64,000 nt of DNA from Monilinia fructicola (taxonomy: Eukaryota > Ascomycota > Leotiomycetes > Helotiales > Sclerotiniaceae), in the NCBI GenBank assembly GCA_008692225.1, contig VICG01000009.1, positions 2,069,001 through 2,133,000 on the forward strand, read 5' to 3'. The position numbers and the translations under genes are program-made. The notes under the pieces were generated by a model. It was not told where the DNA came from, ran no database searches, and saw nothing but the letters and a program-made list of their open reading frames with translations. Of this stretch, positions 12,163-24,661 are shown in pieces (within the stretch, counting starts at the first letter, position 1; every line of letters starts with the position of its first letter).

Positions 12163-14228
12163 GAATGAACACAAAATGAACTATTTTAATCTTCCGGTGA
12201 GCCCCAATTAGACGTTTTACTTGGTCAAATTCGAGCGCTTGTGAAGTCTCAAACAGAGTTGGTTAAAAGAATGTATTTAAAATTTACAATCAGATGAGAG
12301 TCTATCTTGTATGAGACATAGATTGATCTATTAGACTCTTGTCCTAAAATTCAAAATCAGATTGCCCTACCATTCAGATTGCAAAGAACATCAGATTAAC
12401 TCATATCAATTATTTGAAATGAGAATAATCGGATCGTCAATTGAGAAGAAGAATGAACTGAAAAATTTTCATTGGATGAAGTTATAGGGCTCCAATATCT
12501 TAACTTTTTAGGTCTAATGATTGATAATTAATCATTACTTGGGATTATAACGTTTGGTGATCATAACCAAAAGAATAACGAACTAACCATTCTTTATCAT
12601 TTGAGACTATAGCATTGAATGTCAGAGCAAGAAAAGGAAATCATTAAACTTTATTTATGATCTTTAGATATTATTTTGATTGTGAAATCTATATCTGGTT
12701 TATGTTAACTGCAAGCTTATGTCATGATTTTTGAATACTCTAATTAAAACAACAATGCTAAACTAACATTCGATATGCTTATGAAATTTCTTCATTCTGA
12801 GAGTTGTATATCGACAACTAAAATTAATCCATTTTATATTTGGGATTAGAACATTTGAATGTTCTGGTTTCTAAAGAGGAATGAGTGCACTTTTCTTTGA
12901 CGTTCCCAGATATTTTATTCGTGTTAAGAATTCTGAGTAGACATCTGAACTTACATATCTGGATACTCCGAATTAGAGCACCTTGATAATCTCAGCTACA
13001 AGGGTGAATAAGCATATTATTGTTCGATATCACTGGAGAGTAGATTGATTGTAGGAGCGCAATACAGGTATTTTAGATTGCATCGCCAGATATTAAAGAC
13101 AATAACATCTCAATGCTCTTCATGGAACAAAAAATGGAGAGAGTTGTCTTTAAAGCTTGAAGATGTCTCTAGTTAAAGGAACGAATGAGATGAGAAATCT
13201 TATGCTGAATGGCCTAGCATTTCAAATCAGAGTTCTCCGATCCCTTGAACCGAAGCAGAGAATCAATGAACTTTCTTTCAAGAGCTTCATGAGATAATGA
13301 AGTCAGCCCCCAAACTTTCAAATAATCTAATTGGCATATAGCTGCTATCGGATAATATTCTCTTAATTACAGTAATCCTGAATCTATAGCTTAGGGTACA
13401 TCGTTTAAACCCTGTGACTAGAGCTTTTGGAATATCCTTCAATGAGTAGGTAAACGAAGATATTATCATTCAGTATATCTCTCTACGCAGACAAAACATT
13501 TAGAACTTCAAGGTTGGTAAGCCAATATTAATCTAGACTCTTTTTCCCATAGAATAATTATCCTTTGATCATCTATATCTGATCTAGACATCAAGGCTAC
13601 AATACTCCAACATAATTGAAACAAAAACTAACCACTTGATTCTTCACTTGGTAAATCATTGATGAGAAATAGTGTGTTTTGGTCCCCCCTTGTTGTGTTG
13701 CGATATAGGTCAATACATGGTCATGTGATCCTAGCGAGCGCATGATGCACCTCGACATGTTCCCTTCGCAGCTTCGCTTTGCCTGAACACTTGTGAACTA
13801 TACCCATGGACAACTTTGATCATTAGAAATACTGACCAAAGAAATTATCATGACCTTTTGTTAGTCATAATAAGCGATAGCAAGTGAACACATATCAGAA
13901 ATTCAAATAATTGAAGCTCAATCAATACATATAGACTGCATACCCTAGAGTACCAAAAATATGGCCATATGCTATATTCAATTTATAGTATAATTCTATA
14001 TTCAAAATGGTATTTTGATATACAAGATTAAGCAATCTATAAATCTTTAAGTATATAATATATAAATAAAAGTTAACACTAATAATTCATATCTTTATTT
14101 TAAGCTTAGTTTATTAATCTTAGTATATTAAATTAAGTTTATTTAAGTATACTATAAGATTTCGGCTTATTTAAGCGTATTGCTTTATTTAAGTATATTC
14201 AAGTATTTATAAAATATTATAAATTTAT

Positions 14229-14452
<224 letters not shown>

Positions 14453-15831
14453 CAATAATATTAAAGCTATTCAAAATCTAAAGTGGTTAATACGTTATTT
14501 AGGGGGGGGGTGGCATTTTCGAAATAAGGGAATGAAAGCGAAGTAAAAAAAGCAATTCTTTAACGAATAAAATAATTTACTATTGATAAAATATTGATGG
14601 TATTGATAATATTGAAATAAAGTTAATAATGTTGATAATATTAAAATGAAGTTAATGATTTGATGATATTGAAAGTAAAGATTTGAAGTAAAGTTGAGAG
14701 TTAAAGAGTTAAATGAAGTTAAAGAGTTAAAGTGGGATTGAGAATAATATACTAGTATTTTGAAGTTAATATAATATTTAAAGTTATTTTGAAGTTAATA
14801 TAGTATTCCGAAAATCTTTCAATGTGAACGCTTCAAAGCTTTTACTATTATATATATAAGATATATACGCTAAATAAGAGTTAGGGAGGATTTTACGAAT
14901 ATATGGCATCCTGCCAGAAAAGTGATACTCTAGGGTACTCCAATCCCATTACAGATGTATGACTTCTACCCAATAGATTAGCCGCATATAATCAAAGAGA
15001 GAAATCAGGGGCCACAATAAAAGTCCTTTGATCCTGCATGCTATCTGTAGGATAGGAACTTGGTAGAATTGCTAATTGTCTCGAGGGTCAACATCAGTGC
15101 AAAGCCTTGTGTTATTTTCCCTTGATACAAGCAGCTGAGTATAGAGATTTACAGATTATAGAAATTCACTTACGCAACGGGAAATCGTGAATGCCCAAAA
15201 CTAATTTATAAAAATCGCTTCTCATGAGTTGCGCACAGTCACAAAATAGAGATATTTTCAATTTCCCTTTGAGCACATCTGCAGATGTTAGCATAGGAGA
15301 TATTCAAGGAGATATTTCGCCTTCTCTAGCGGTTTAGCACCACAAGGAAAACGTGTAAGATCGCGTTTGAGGGTGGCAATGTTACAAGTGTGCGAGTACT
15401 GGGAATCGAGCGGAAATAGTGGATACTTCCCAGGAAAAGAAGAAATGCCATCTTCTCTAGTCTGGCCTATGCAGCCCAGTTCAAATATACCTAGCTTCGT
15501 GATATCTTGGCTTGCGCTATCGATATTAATAACAGTAGAACCAACATCCAAATCCTTGTCTAGTCAAATCTATTTCTGCATAAGCTTGATAGCCTTCTCT
15601 GTCACTATCGTATCAAAGCTATTACCACTTTTGTTGGCGAGCGAGGAGAGATCAGGTCACACATATAAACCTCATCCAAGCTGGGGATTTGCGATTTTCA
15701 AGGTCTGAACCAACCTCTCATCGACAAAACTCCTGTAAAGATATTCCGAATAGTGAACTCAATGAACCCATGGAACCCATCATCTGGTCGAGCTTTGAGC
15801 ATGACCTGAAAAGCTGAGGGGCTACTTGCCA

Positions 15832-16888
15832 CTACAGAGCAGACGACTTTGTTGGTAAAAACCACATGGGCATATGACGTAGAAGGGGATCAAACATCTG
15901 AAGATATTCCCTCTGTGATATACCGATGCTAGCCATTTTAAGAGCCGAACACAGAATAGGTTCTATGATTTGGGTGTTTGGTTGTAATTCTAAGATCCTC
16001 CTCAAGATACTAGCCCGAGGAAAGCCAGCCCCATTCTCGCAGATGGATGTGGTAGCCTCGGGAGAGAATCCCATCCAAGGCTTGCTTTTCATGAGGTTAT
16101 TAAATTTGCAATTATCTGTTAATGCGAATGCTAACACTCCCGAGGTCGTTCTGAAAGAGACGCGTTGGGCCAACGCACAAGAACTTCACAATCAAGGGTT
16201 TCGTTGTAGAATGTTTTTGAAGAGGTCAGGCCCCAGGCCAAACATATATCGTTGCACTTTGTGAGAATATTCAGATCCCAATGAACAATCTAGCAATATC
16301 TCAACTACCCGGTGAGTTGCTCCTAATGATGTCGTATCCGGTATCACTGATTGATGTTGCCAGTGATAGAGTTTTTTGAAAGCGACCTCCGATGCAGATT
16401 GTACTGTTGTTGTTCCAATATGCTGTAGAAGAAAGCTCAGCATGTCCCAGCCATTACCTTCGATAGCTGCGAACAGTGGTCATCGTCAAGCATAACCTTT
16501 ACCCCATGGCGAATGAGATAAGATGAGAGGTCCATATGATTACCCACGCATGCATATGCCAGTCCTGATCCAGTGCGAGGGACTGCGTCATTGGTATCCC
16601 AGCCGGGGACAGATAATTTTCATCTACTTCTCGGATGTCGTATTGACAGGCTAGGAAGAATGTGGTTGGCTCCGAACCAGAAAACAACGACCGGTAACCC
16701 CCATTAAGACTTGGATATACAATTTCCCGTTTGGAGTCACTCACTGTCATTCCTTTATCCCATGTCTTTAAAAGATATGCTTTCTTATATTCCTCCTGAG
16801 ACCAAAAATTGGATAATAGTTCTCCCGATGGTAACGTATGTCTCGAGCTCCCTGCTCGGGCACAGTGAATGAACCAGAGTTCGGTCAC
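15832..16888 (-). pseudogene. broken ankyrin-repeat protein gene
   Basis: The minus strand carries ankyrin-like fragments in different frames. One is ACVGNHMDLSSYLIRHGVKV at about 16560-16500. The next, PLFAAIEGNGWDMLSFLLQHI at about 16480-16420, is in another frame and continues to HRVVEILLDCSLGSEYSHKV before a stop near 16193. Upstream, the frame at 16888-16499 (with TTFFLACQYDI and SLALDQDW) flows into the first fragment only if the frame changes. Downstream, 16173-15832 is open in yet another frame (SILRRILELQPNTQIIEPILCSALKMASIG). At least three frame changes within 1 kb point to a decayed gene. Weaker open segments at 15288-15551 and 17120-17314 may be its outer parts. Some changes could be assembly indels, as elsewhere in the window, but stops in all frames between fragments favour real decay. 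Confidence 0.65.
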
Positions 16889-18041
16889 GTATACCTAAAG
16901 TTATATTTAATCCAGGAATATTCGTCATAAAAGTGCCCCTTATAGTATTGATATACCTTGAATCATTTAGGTAAGTGATACAGTGCGCGGTAATTGCTGC
17001 GTTTGCATTCTGGAATCTCTACTCTGATCGAGTCTGGAAATATTCCTTGACGTACAAATGAATGATTCCGAGTTTATTGGCCATATGTTTAGGGCGGCTA
17101 TGATATAGATACTCTGCAATCATGACGTAGCGGACTTTGTTGCATCTGAGAATAATCTCGAACAAACAACAAGCAGCGTTATTTTCGGGAAATAGATCAT
17201 GTAGCTGACGGTGCGGGAGCTGTACAAATCAGTCACACTAGCTCCTCGAGGAATGTAGTGTAGTTCTTGATTCCATAGATTTAATGATGGAGGCAATGAT
17301 AGTTTTAAGAGCACAAATTCAAGTACTTATAATTTTAACCCACCAAGTTTACAAGGCTACCAGCAATAAGTAACCTAAAGACGGCTAACCTCACGAGTAA
17401 TTACACAGAATGAGTGTGTATCGAAGCAAGATAGAAAAAAAGAAGGAAAGGAAAGGAAAGGAAGGAAAGAAAATAGTAACATCTTGATCTTGAATTCCAA
17501 GCCCAAAATCCCCCGGTCTGTCTATCTAAAAGAGCAATGCAGAATCTTACCTGCATAAGGATACACCCCCTGCAAGAAATTTGCCATCCAATCAAATATC
17601 GGACATCGACCCAACGAACTGGTACCAGTCTTCCTGTTAAGGTTATCGAGACCACGCCGAAAGAAAAACTACATGCATATCAAGTCAAGCTACTGCGGAG
17701 TTTATGTACGGCAACTTTATTCGCTGCTGGAAAATACAGCCAATAACAATGTGTCTGAAATGCGAATTTGGGCCACGAGCTGCGAGGAGGAGAGATACCA
17801 AAGATTGTGATGACATGGAGGTGACGGAGGTGTCCCACAAGGTCTCAACGATACGTATTGAGGAGATGGGAGTTTTCATGCAGATAACGATATTTGAAAA
17901 ATCGGGGAGAAGTTTGGGTAAAATGTAAGATGGGGTGTTTTCTCCATAAATCTAGATTCCTATCCGAGTACTCGAAGGGGTAGTAGATAACATATATGGA
18001 ATAACTTCAATCAAGGCCTATGATACCAGCATCAAGCCCCC
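16889..18041. other. intergenic, no gene seen
   Basis: The first 430 bp may include the decayed 5' part of the ankyrin relic. The rest has only short unsupported frames and a small GGAAA-type repeat near 17446-17470. It also holds the 3' flank of the minus-strand hydrolase gene. Confidence 0.5.
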
Positions 18042-19156
18042 TTACTTTTGCTCTATTCTCTGCACATAGCCCATCAATTTCCCGACCAGGAACTGTCTAG
18101 CAGGTCCCTGGTCATCATTACTCAGCGCGTGACTCGCCCCCGGAATAATCGCCGTAAATTCATCATCCCAAACCTGATGTTTTCCCCCATGATCCGCGGC
18201 ATTCTTCCACCTCCTCAACAACTTCTCCTTATCAACCCAATCCGGAACGGCTTGATCAGCGCCGGAATAGAAGATGACCAGGCGATCCCTCAACAAGCCG
18301 CGCTCATGAATCATTCCAAACGTCTTGGCTAATTGCTCATCGCTCAGATCCGAGCTGAATAAATCGTCTTCGTCGGGTTTCTGGGGGCTGGTAGGACTGG
18401 CCAGGCTCATGAAGCGACGGCAGCTGATTGGTGTGTTTCCGTAGCCGATTTGAGATGTGAGGGTCATGGGGAGAATGATATCGATCGATTGATCACGTTT
18501 TGCGGCATCCTTTGCTATCTCCTGGATTTGCCGGAATGCCGCTTGACAATCGCTTGCTGGTCTTTTGCCAAGACCATCTCGTAGCACGGAATGAATGGCC
18601 TCTCGGTCCGAAATTGGTGCTTGCATGATTGCTCCATCTAGGACAGGACGGACGGTATGTTTGAGATGGGGATCAAAGATTGGAGTGGTGGTGTGGGGAT
18701 TGGGCTTATGGAGGTAGTGGAGTACGACTTGGGAGCCGGTGGAATGACCCATGAGTACGGTTTTGCTGTTTGGGTATTTGGCGCTCTTGTACTCTTGAAT
18801 GTAGCGTAGACATTCGGCAATCTCATCTGAATCTCTGTCGAGGTGAGAAGTGCCCCATTGAGCATAAGATGAGGAGAGGTTTAGTGAAAAGAGTGACCAT
18901 GGTGTTGGCTGTAGAGCTTTGGCAATATCGGCCATGAAAGATGTGGTCGCGAGGCCATCTCCCAGTCCTCCGATGAAGAGAAGACTATGGGGTTTGGGGA
19001 TGGCTCCGGATGTGTACTCGAATGTTACGAGTGTTTCAGTCTACGTGTTTGTTAGCAGCATGACTATGCTAACCCGAGCAGTAGTAGAACAGTATAGCGC
19101 ACATAATGATGTAAGATACCGGGAAGGCCACCTTTAGGCCAAAACTTAGATGCCAT
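18042..19156 (-). CDS. SidJ-like DUF1749 alpha/beta hydrolase (putative siderophore esterase)
   Basis: Two exons, 19156-19103 and 19040-18042, give 350 aa; the intron is 62 bp, GTGCGC..CGTAG, phase 0. The protein begins MASKFWPKGGLPGILHHY and continues TETLVTFEYTSG, the usual DUF1749 (UPF0613) N-terminus. It has LLFIGGLGDGL (oxyanion region), the nucleophile elbow GHSTGS (Ser about 116), a probable acid in SGADQAV and the His in GASHAL (about 320), so a full catalytic triad is present. In Aspergillus fumigatus the DUF1749 protein SidJ promotes hydrolysis of the siderophore fusarinine C. The family is broad, so the substrate is inferred mainly from the neighbouring siderophore transporter gene and the iron-type GATA site upstream. 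It could instead be a general esterase. Confidence 0.8.
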
Positions 19157-20144
19157 TCTAAAGGGTTTGAGCAACAGCGAGAAATAGTTCTTTCGTAGCC
19201 GTCCGAAATACAAAAATAGTTGAGGAATGAATTCAGCTGATAATAGAATCAACGACGTTAGCACTGAACAATTGGCACCCGAATCATCACAACCAACCTA
19301 ACTTTGGTATTGTTGTCCGTCTTCAAAAGTGGGATAAATTTTTCCACAATGGCACAATGAAAATCCCCGTGTTTTAAGGTTACCGAACGATTTTCAAGGC
19401 AACAACCAACAAGCACGATTCCGAGATCGGATGTATTTCGTATACAGAAAAGTCCGGGATGAAGGACGATTCCTCTTCAGTAAACGAAACTCAGATCAAG
19501 GATTGAAGGGAAAAAGAAGCTGCTACTGTAGGTGTACGGAGTAGCTCCAAGGTTAATCTGGGCGGATCAGATAAGATTATAAATGTTTTAATCTAATCAG
19601 ATGACGCTAATCGATCTCGCTTCGATGCAAAGGGTAAAATGTCATGGATGAGGTGCCAATGAGGTTGTGGGATGGGCATCCACTATGCGAGGAGTGTACG
19701 TAATGGGTATTTGGAACACGAAACGTTCTTGGGTGCTGTCATCGGATGGAATTGGCATTGTTGTTTGTTTAGCTTCAGAATCAAGTTTCGACAAGATAAC
19801 TTGGAATTAGATCGATTGGCCTTATGGGAGAGGATTCGTCGTTCTGATCACACGCTTGGTGGTGAACGATTCGGCAAGATGTGGTACAGGATTCCTTTAT
19901 TCCCATGAGTTGGCAAAGCATTGGCTAACGGAACATTTGTCCCGACTAAAAGTAATAGCGTACGATTTCGGGGCACAGATAAAACATAAAGGCCATCGAA
20001 ACAATGAAACGGGAGAAGTTACAGGGTCCAGTATACAAGAACTTTTGATTATTATGACATTTTTAATTACAATGACCTGCCGACGGTCAAAAAAGCGGTA
20101 AATCTTGTAGGATCATCGCATGGCATTTACTATTACACGATTGT
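19157..20144. other. intergenic: hydrolase promoter and transporter 3' flank
   Basis: About 990 bp between two same-strand genes. It holds one ATCAGATAA site, listed separately. Open frames on the plus strand at 19672-20101 have no family character and are not called. Confidence 0.5.
19566..19574 (+). promoter_or_regulatory. ATCWGATAA motif upstream of the SidJ-like gene
   Basis: A perfect ATCAGATAA lies about 410 bp upstream of the hydrolase start codon. ATCWGATAA is the site described for SreA-type GATA repressors of iron acquisition in Aspergillus. One or two such 9-mers are expected by chance in a window of this size, so its position, not its presence, is the argument. Confidence 0.5.
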
Positions 20145-22154
20145 TTAGAATACTGTACCCTTGACTTGGGTCTTCTGGGCGACGTTGATATTCTTAATCA
20201 TCATAACCCAGACGAACGCTAGGCCAATAATGGAAGTTCCTGCAATGAGCATTTTCTCCTGAGCGTATCCATAGGAAAGTTGAATGGCGGTCCGAGTTTC
20301 GCTTCCCACTGGATACGAGAGCTGAGTGGCCAAATCTTCATAGATGATATCAAAATCTGCCATGGCTGATTCGGGAAGGTATCTGGCCAACGCTTGAGGG
20401 AAAGTGTTTGTCCAGATGGCACCACAGATGGCGTTTCCGATAGCACCGCCAATGTTTCCAACGACGTAGAGTAATGCGAGAATGGCGGCAACGTGTTGAT
20501 GATCTGAAGCTGCCAAGCATGCGATTTGCTCGCAGATGATGAACACACTTCCTCCAATCGAGATGAAGATTTGACACATGACGATGTAGCCAATGCTCTG
20601 GTTGGGGCGACGGAAATAGATCATCAGACCTTGAGCAAAGACGTAGATGGGAACGGCAATCAACAGAAGCCACTTGAAGTATCCGGTTTTGCGGATCAAC
20701 AATCCAACCCCGAGTAGCAGAACACCAGAAACAACGTCGAATGTATCGCTCACGTATCCTGCCTCCGCCAAGGTCAAGTTGTTGACTACTTGGAGGAAAG
20801 AAGTAAAGTAACTGTTCCAGCAATAGTAAGAGATTTGGTATGTCAAATCAAGCAGACATGCGCCGATGACGGTTCGGTTTGCTAGGAGGTTGACGTCCAA
20901 GAAAGGTGCTCTGGCAAGAAAAGTTTCATAGAGGGCGAAAATAACAAGAACCGAGAATCCAACGACAATCATGGCAATGATGTAGTTCGTCTTCCAGCCA
21001 TTTGGTGCTGTATCGGCAAGCGTGAATGGTAGCAAGAATACCGTGAAACCGCCAGCGAAGAGCACAACTCCAAAAGCTACTCACACGTCAGAACAATATC
21101 TAATAGAGAAGGCGGCCAAGGGATAGCGACTTACCATCAAACTCTACAAAGTAATGCCAGAGATTTTCTTGGAGGGTACGGCCGCTTTTCTCTCTCTTCA
21201 AAACACCCTTGTTCTCTGCTTTTCTAAGATTCATCTTCAAGATGACGTATAATGGTGCTGCTACGAATGGCAAGATGATAGCAAAAGTACCGAATCCCCA
21301 TCTCCAGCTGATGTGATAGTAGTAATCATCAGCGACCTTAGGTCCAGCAAATGCAGTGATGATGTATGGAGAAGAAGTAAAAGCATATGCGAGACCTCGA
21401 TTCTTCAATTTGGAAACATCAGCAGTAATAACATCGATACTATAAATCAAGCCACCGAAACCGATCGAGTAAAAGACCTAGAGCATGGTTGTTAACTTGT
21501 TGAAGATGCGGGGATCGACGAGGTGAAGTAGTACCTGTGCAGCACAGAAGGTGGTAATGCTGTTGCACGCAGCCATCATGATCAATCCGACGGTGGAAAA
21601 TAAAACCATGAGGAGGAATCCCTCAGCACGGCCCCAAAGATCCAACATCTTTGCAAGTGGAATGTAGATCGCGGCGGTCATGGCATTGGCAACAATGTTG
21701 ATGACAGTGATCAAAGAATGTGATGTGAAAGAACTTGTAGCGAATGGAATGAGGTTGTAACAAATCGAAGATTGCATAGCATTGACGAAGTAAAGCAACC
21801 ACATGCTGTCATTGGAGCGTTTAGTTGCCAGATCTGTCAACGAGTATGGCAAGTGTACACTTACAGCATGAAAACCATGACGAGATATGGCTTTGTCCAA
21901 GTCAATGCTGCTGCTTCAATTTCTTGCACACCACGTTGTGCATTTTCGGTCGGCAGGTCATCCTTCTCGCTTTGTTCTGAAATTGGTTCCTGACTAGCAT
22001 TGCTTGGAGATACAGCATCATCGGCACCACTGACTGTAGGGTTCTTTTCGTTCGAAGATGGTACATCACCCATAGCTACTTCTGAACTTTCATTGACGAT
22101 ATCCTCTGTACCCTTTCGACGAAACCCAGGTCTAAATTTTGCGAATGTTGGCAT
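20145..22154 (-). CDS. MirB-like siderophore-iron transporter (MFS)
   Basis: Four exons, 22154-21865, 21805-21535, 21477-21135 and 21076-20145, join in frame to 611 aa. The acidic, polar N-terminus of about 85 residues is cytosolic. It is followed by many hydrophobic segments, consistent with 14 transmembrane helices. Family signatures of fungal siderophore-iron transporters are clear: WLLYFVNAMQSSI, YIPLAKMLDLWGRAEGF, YSIGFGGLIYSIDVITAD, LKNRGLAYAFTSSPYIITAF and LYVVGNIGGAIGNAICGAIW. The late Gly-rich segment and a periplasmic-side loop near the C-terminus also fit. Such transporters import ferri-siderophores by proton symport at the plasma membrane. It lies on the same strand as the SidJ-like hydrolase, which would release iron from the imported chelate. 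Substrate specificity cannot be read from sequence. Confidence 0.9.
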
Positions 22155-23431
22155 GATTGCGGTTGGTCGACAGACGCCGCAAGTATTTGCAGAACTCGAG
22201 GAAAAGGCGTTCTGAAGAAAATTGAAACAGTAGAAGAAGAGGGAAGCTATGGATGAATCATGGGGGGAGATGCTCAATACTAATATGTAAAATCTCGGCC
22301 TACCTGTCAGTACAGCTATCCACACCCACATGCATGTACGGACCTCCACCTACACCTGCAGCTAGGACCAGGTTCAAAATTCACGCATGTTGCCGTCTTT
22401 CTTGGGGCAGCCAAGATTATTCCCATGGAGTCCCACTCACCAGTTCGTTAGTGTGAATGAGAAGGTGAGTAAATTGATCCCAAACAGAAAGACAATGTGA
22501 ACAAGGCAGACAGGTGAACGCAAATCAAGATGGCCCCTTGAGAACGAACATGCATGCATCCATCCACTGATGGGACAAGTTCCTTTTCCCACGCATCTCA
22601 ACCTACGAATGGAATTGTAGCCGTGTGAAGGACATGAAGACACACGGAATGAACATGGGGGGAATCAAGTTGAATGAATCGTTTTAGGTTAAGTAGAATT
22701 AATTACTACCGGTGAGCACAGTTGATTAGCTGGCTAAAGTTCTCAAAGTGGGGTCGAGTGGGATCTGGTAGGGATAAATGGCCTAGCTTTTATCTAATCT
22801 GATCAAATTTTTCATCAATGATCAGGGATAATCAGGGATCATAGGAAGTAAATTTTCCCATTTATTACCTATTGAGAAGTTAGATTGATGTGAAGCACTT
22901 GAGGACGTGTGAACTGGCTTGTTGCTTACAGGAACAATGATGCCACATTCCCGCCAACACGATATCAATGGGGAAAATCGGAACGGATGTGTGTTTGACA
23001 TTGAAAACTGGTCTCACGTCCTGATACAGTGCAGTAGAAGGAGAATATTGGTACACCCCCCTTCCTTCCCCTCGTTGCACGAAAATAAATCAACAACTAA
23101 TCGTGCTAATTCTAATCTAATCAGGTTGATCAGATCAAAGGAATCAAATCAAAGGAATCAAATCAAAGCTTCCTTGGAACTTTACCTAATCTGATCAAAA
23201 CGTTTCAATCATCACCGATAACTCATGTGAGCTACCAATTCTAAATCATACTCTCCCATCATGGCATCACAGTATCGCCACCATCAGAATATCAACGTCA
23301 AGGTGGATATCCGGAAACTATGTGGATTCAACCTTTCCTTTCGTGAGGACTTATTACAGTAGTACCGTTACTACTGTACCGCAGAACAGAACAGTACAGT
23401 ACATTCATGTGTACACTGCAGTACTCGCATT

Positions 23432-23460
23432 CGACCCTCGACCCTCGACCCTCGACCCTC
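23432..23460 (+). repeat. (CGACCCT)4 heptamer repeat
   Basis: Four consecutive copies of CGACCCT in the non-coding region upstream of the siderophore transporter. No function is apparent. Confidence 0.9.
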
Positions 23461-23563
23461 TTTAACAACAACCAAGCGAGTGCGGTACCGGTACTGTAGG
23501 GTTAAATGTGGGGATGAACGCATTCTTGTCAACAATTACGTCTCCATGTACATAATCAGATTG

Positions 23564-23572
23564 ATCAGATAA
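23564..23572 (+). promoter_or_regulatory. ATCWGATAA motif (ATCAGATAA)
   Basis: Perfect match to the iron-responsive GATA-repressor consensus, about 1.4 kb upstream of the transporter start. It is one of two exact sites within 130 bp. Confidence 0.5.
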
Positions 23573-23682
23573 CAAGGTACAACGGTAACCCTATGGTCGA
23601 GAGTGTACTGAGTACTCCGTACAGTAAAGGAAGCTATTTTCCGTTGGGTCCCAACTGTCATTTTGACATGATCATCAGATCA

Positions 23683-23691
23683 ATCTGATAA
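23683..23691 (+). promoter_or_regulatory. ATCWGATAA motif (ATCTGATAA)
   Basis: Second exact match in the same promoter region, 119 bp from the first. Paired sites are what a bivalent GATA repressor with two zinc fingers would be expected to use. Confidence 0.5.
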
Positions 23692-23737
23692 GATTCGAAG
23701 GTCCAGAAGAGGGATTGGTTCTTTCTACGTCGGAGCT

Positions 23738-23749
23738 TTATCCGGATAA
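23738..23749. promoter_or_regulatory. palindromic GATA pair TTATCCGGATAA
   Basis: A perfect 12 bp palindrome with a GATA core on each strand, close to the two ATCWGATAA sites. Confidence 0.4.
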
Positions 23750-24661
23750 GATCGCATTATCGGAATCTAGCGACCAAGTCAATTTTCTTTTTCTGTTCAA
23801 GGTAAGGTATGCATCTATGCATGTGAATTAGACACGGTATCTAAGGAAACCATGCAAAGTGGGCTGTTGAGCATATATCTCCGTCGGAGCTGTGCGGTAG
23901 CAGCATTTGCGGATGCACTCTAGGAACACCTGTGTGACGGGATGCATGTGATAGGTAGGATCTCCAAACGTGAACATGTTTTACTGACTCGTCCGTCTAT
24001 ATACTGCATTAACGACCATGGCTTCATGTATTGTGATGTTAAGATTAAGCTGACGCCCAAGGTCACCCCGCCGTGCAATCTTAGGTATAGATCATGCACC
24101 CGGAACCCTTTTCTCTTGGTAATTCAATTTTCAGAATGATTGAATACTTCGGATCACTTGGGAACTTCGAGACCCCTCTTGGCATTGTTGGCATTGTTGA
24201 GGTAATGGCGGCACGGCGATGTCATTAGCGGCTGGGTGTTCGTTGCCGCGTGTGTAGACCGAAGTTTCTTCTTGGGTTTCTTGGGGCAGTGAAAGTGCTT
24301 GTCAGAGGGCATGGAGTGGACAAGTGCTCTCTTGCTTCGGGGAAGTGGGAAAAGAAGGTATGGAGGTAATATAATTACGTTTTCTCATGCCTAGCACTCT
24401 CAATGATATCGTGAGGTGGGCCAAAGTAGCTCACTCAGTAAGCTGAATAAAAGTCCCATGTCCGGCACCAAGAATTCCTACACCCCAGCTTACCGTAAAT
24501 CTCATCACTTATAAATGACTAACACTGATAATGGCACTGAAGCTCAAAGTTGTCATAAAATGTGCCATGGGAAGTTTTGTGGGTTCCGAGATCTCATGTG
24601 GTTTGATCAGGAATATTTAAATTGTTACTTACCATAATTACCCGTGATCAAAAGCTGTCCC

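Larger units (their letters stand above)
22155..24661. other. 2.5 kb gene-free promoter region of the transporter
   Basis: No supported gene. The plus and minus strands carry many GATA cores and TAATCTGATCA-type words between 22.8 and 23.75 kb. These include two perfect ATCWGATAA sites and a palindromic GATA pair, each listed separately. A heptamer repeat lies at 23432-23460 and a short AATCAAATCAAAGG repeat near 23130-23170. The length suggests a large regulatory region or an unrecognised non-coding gene. Confidence 0.55.
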
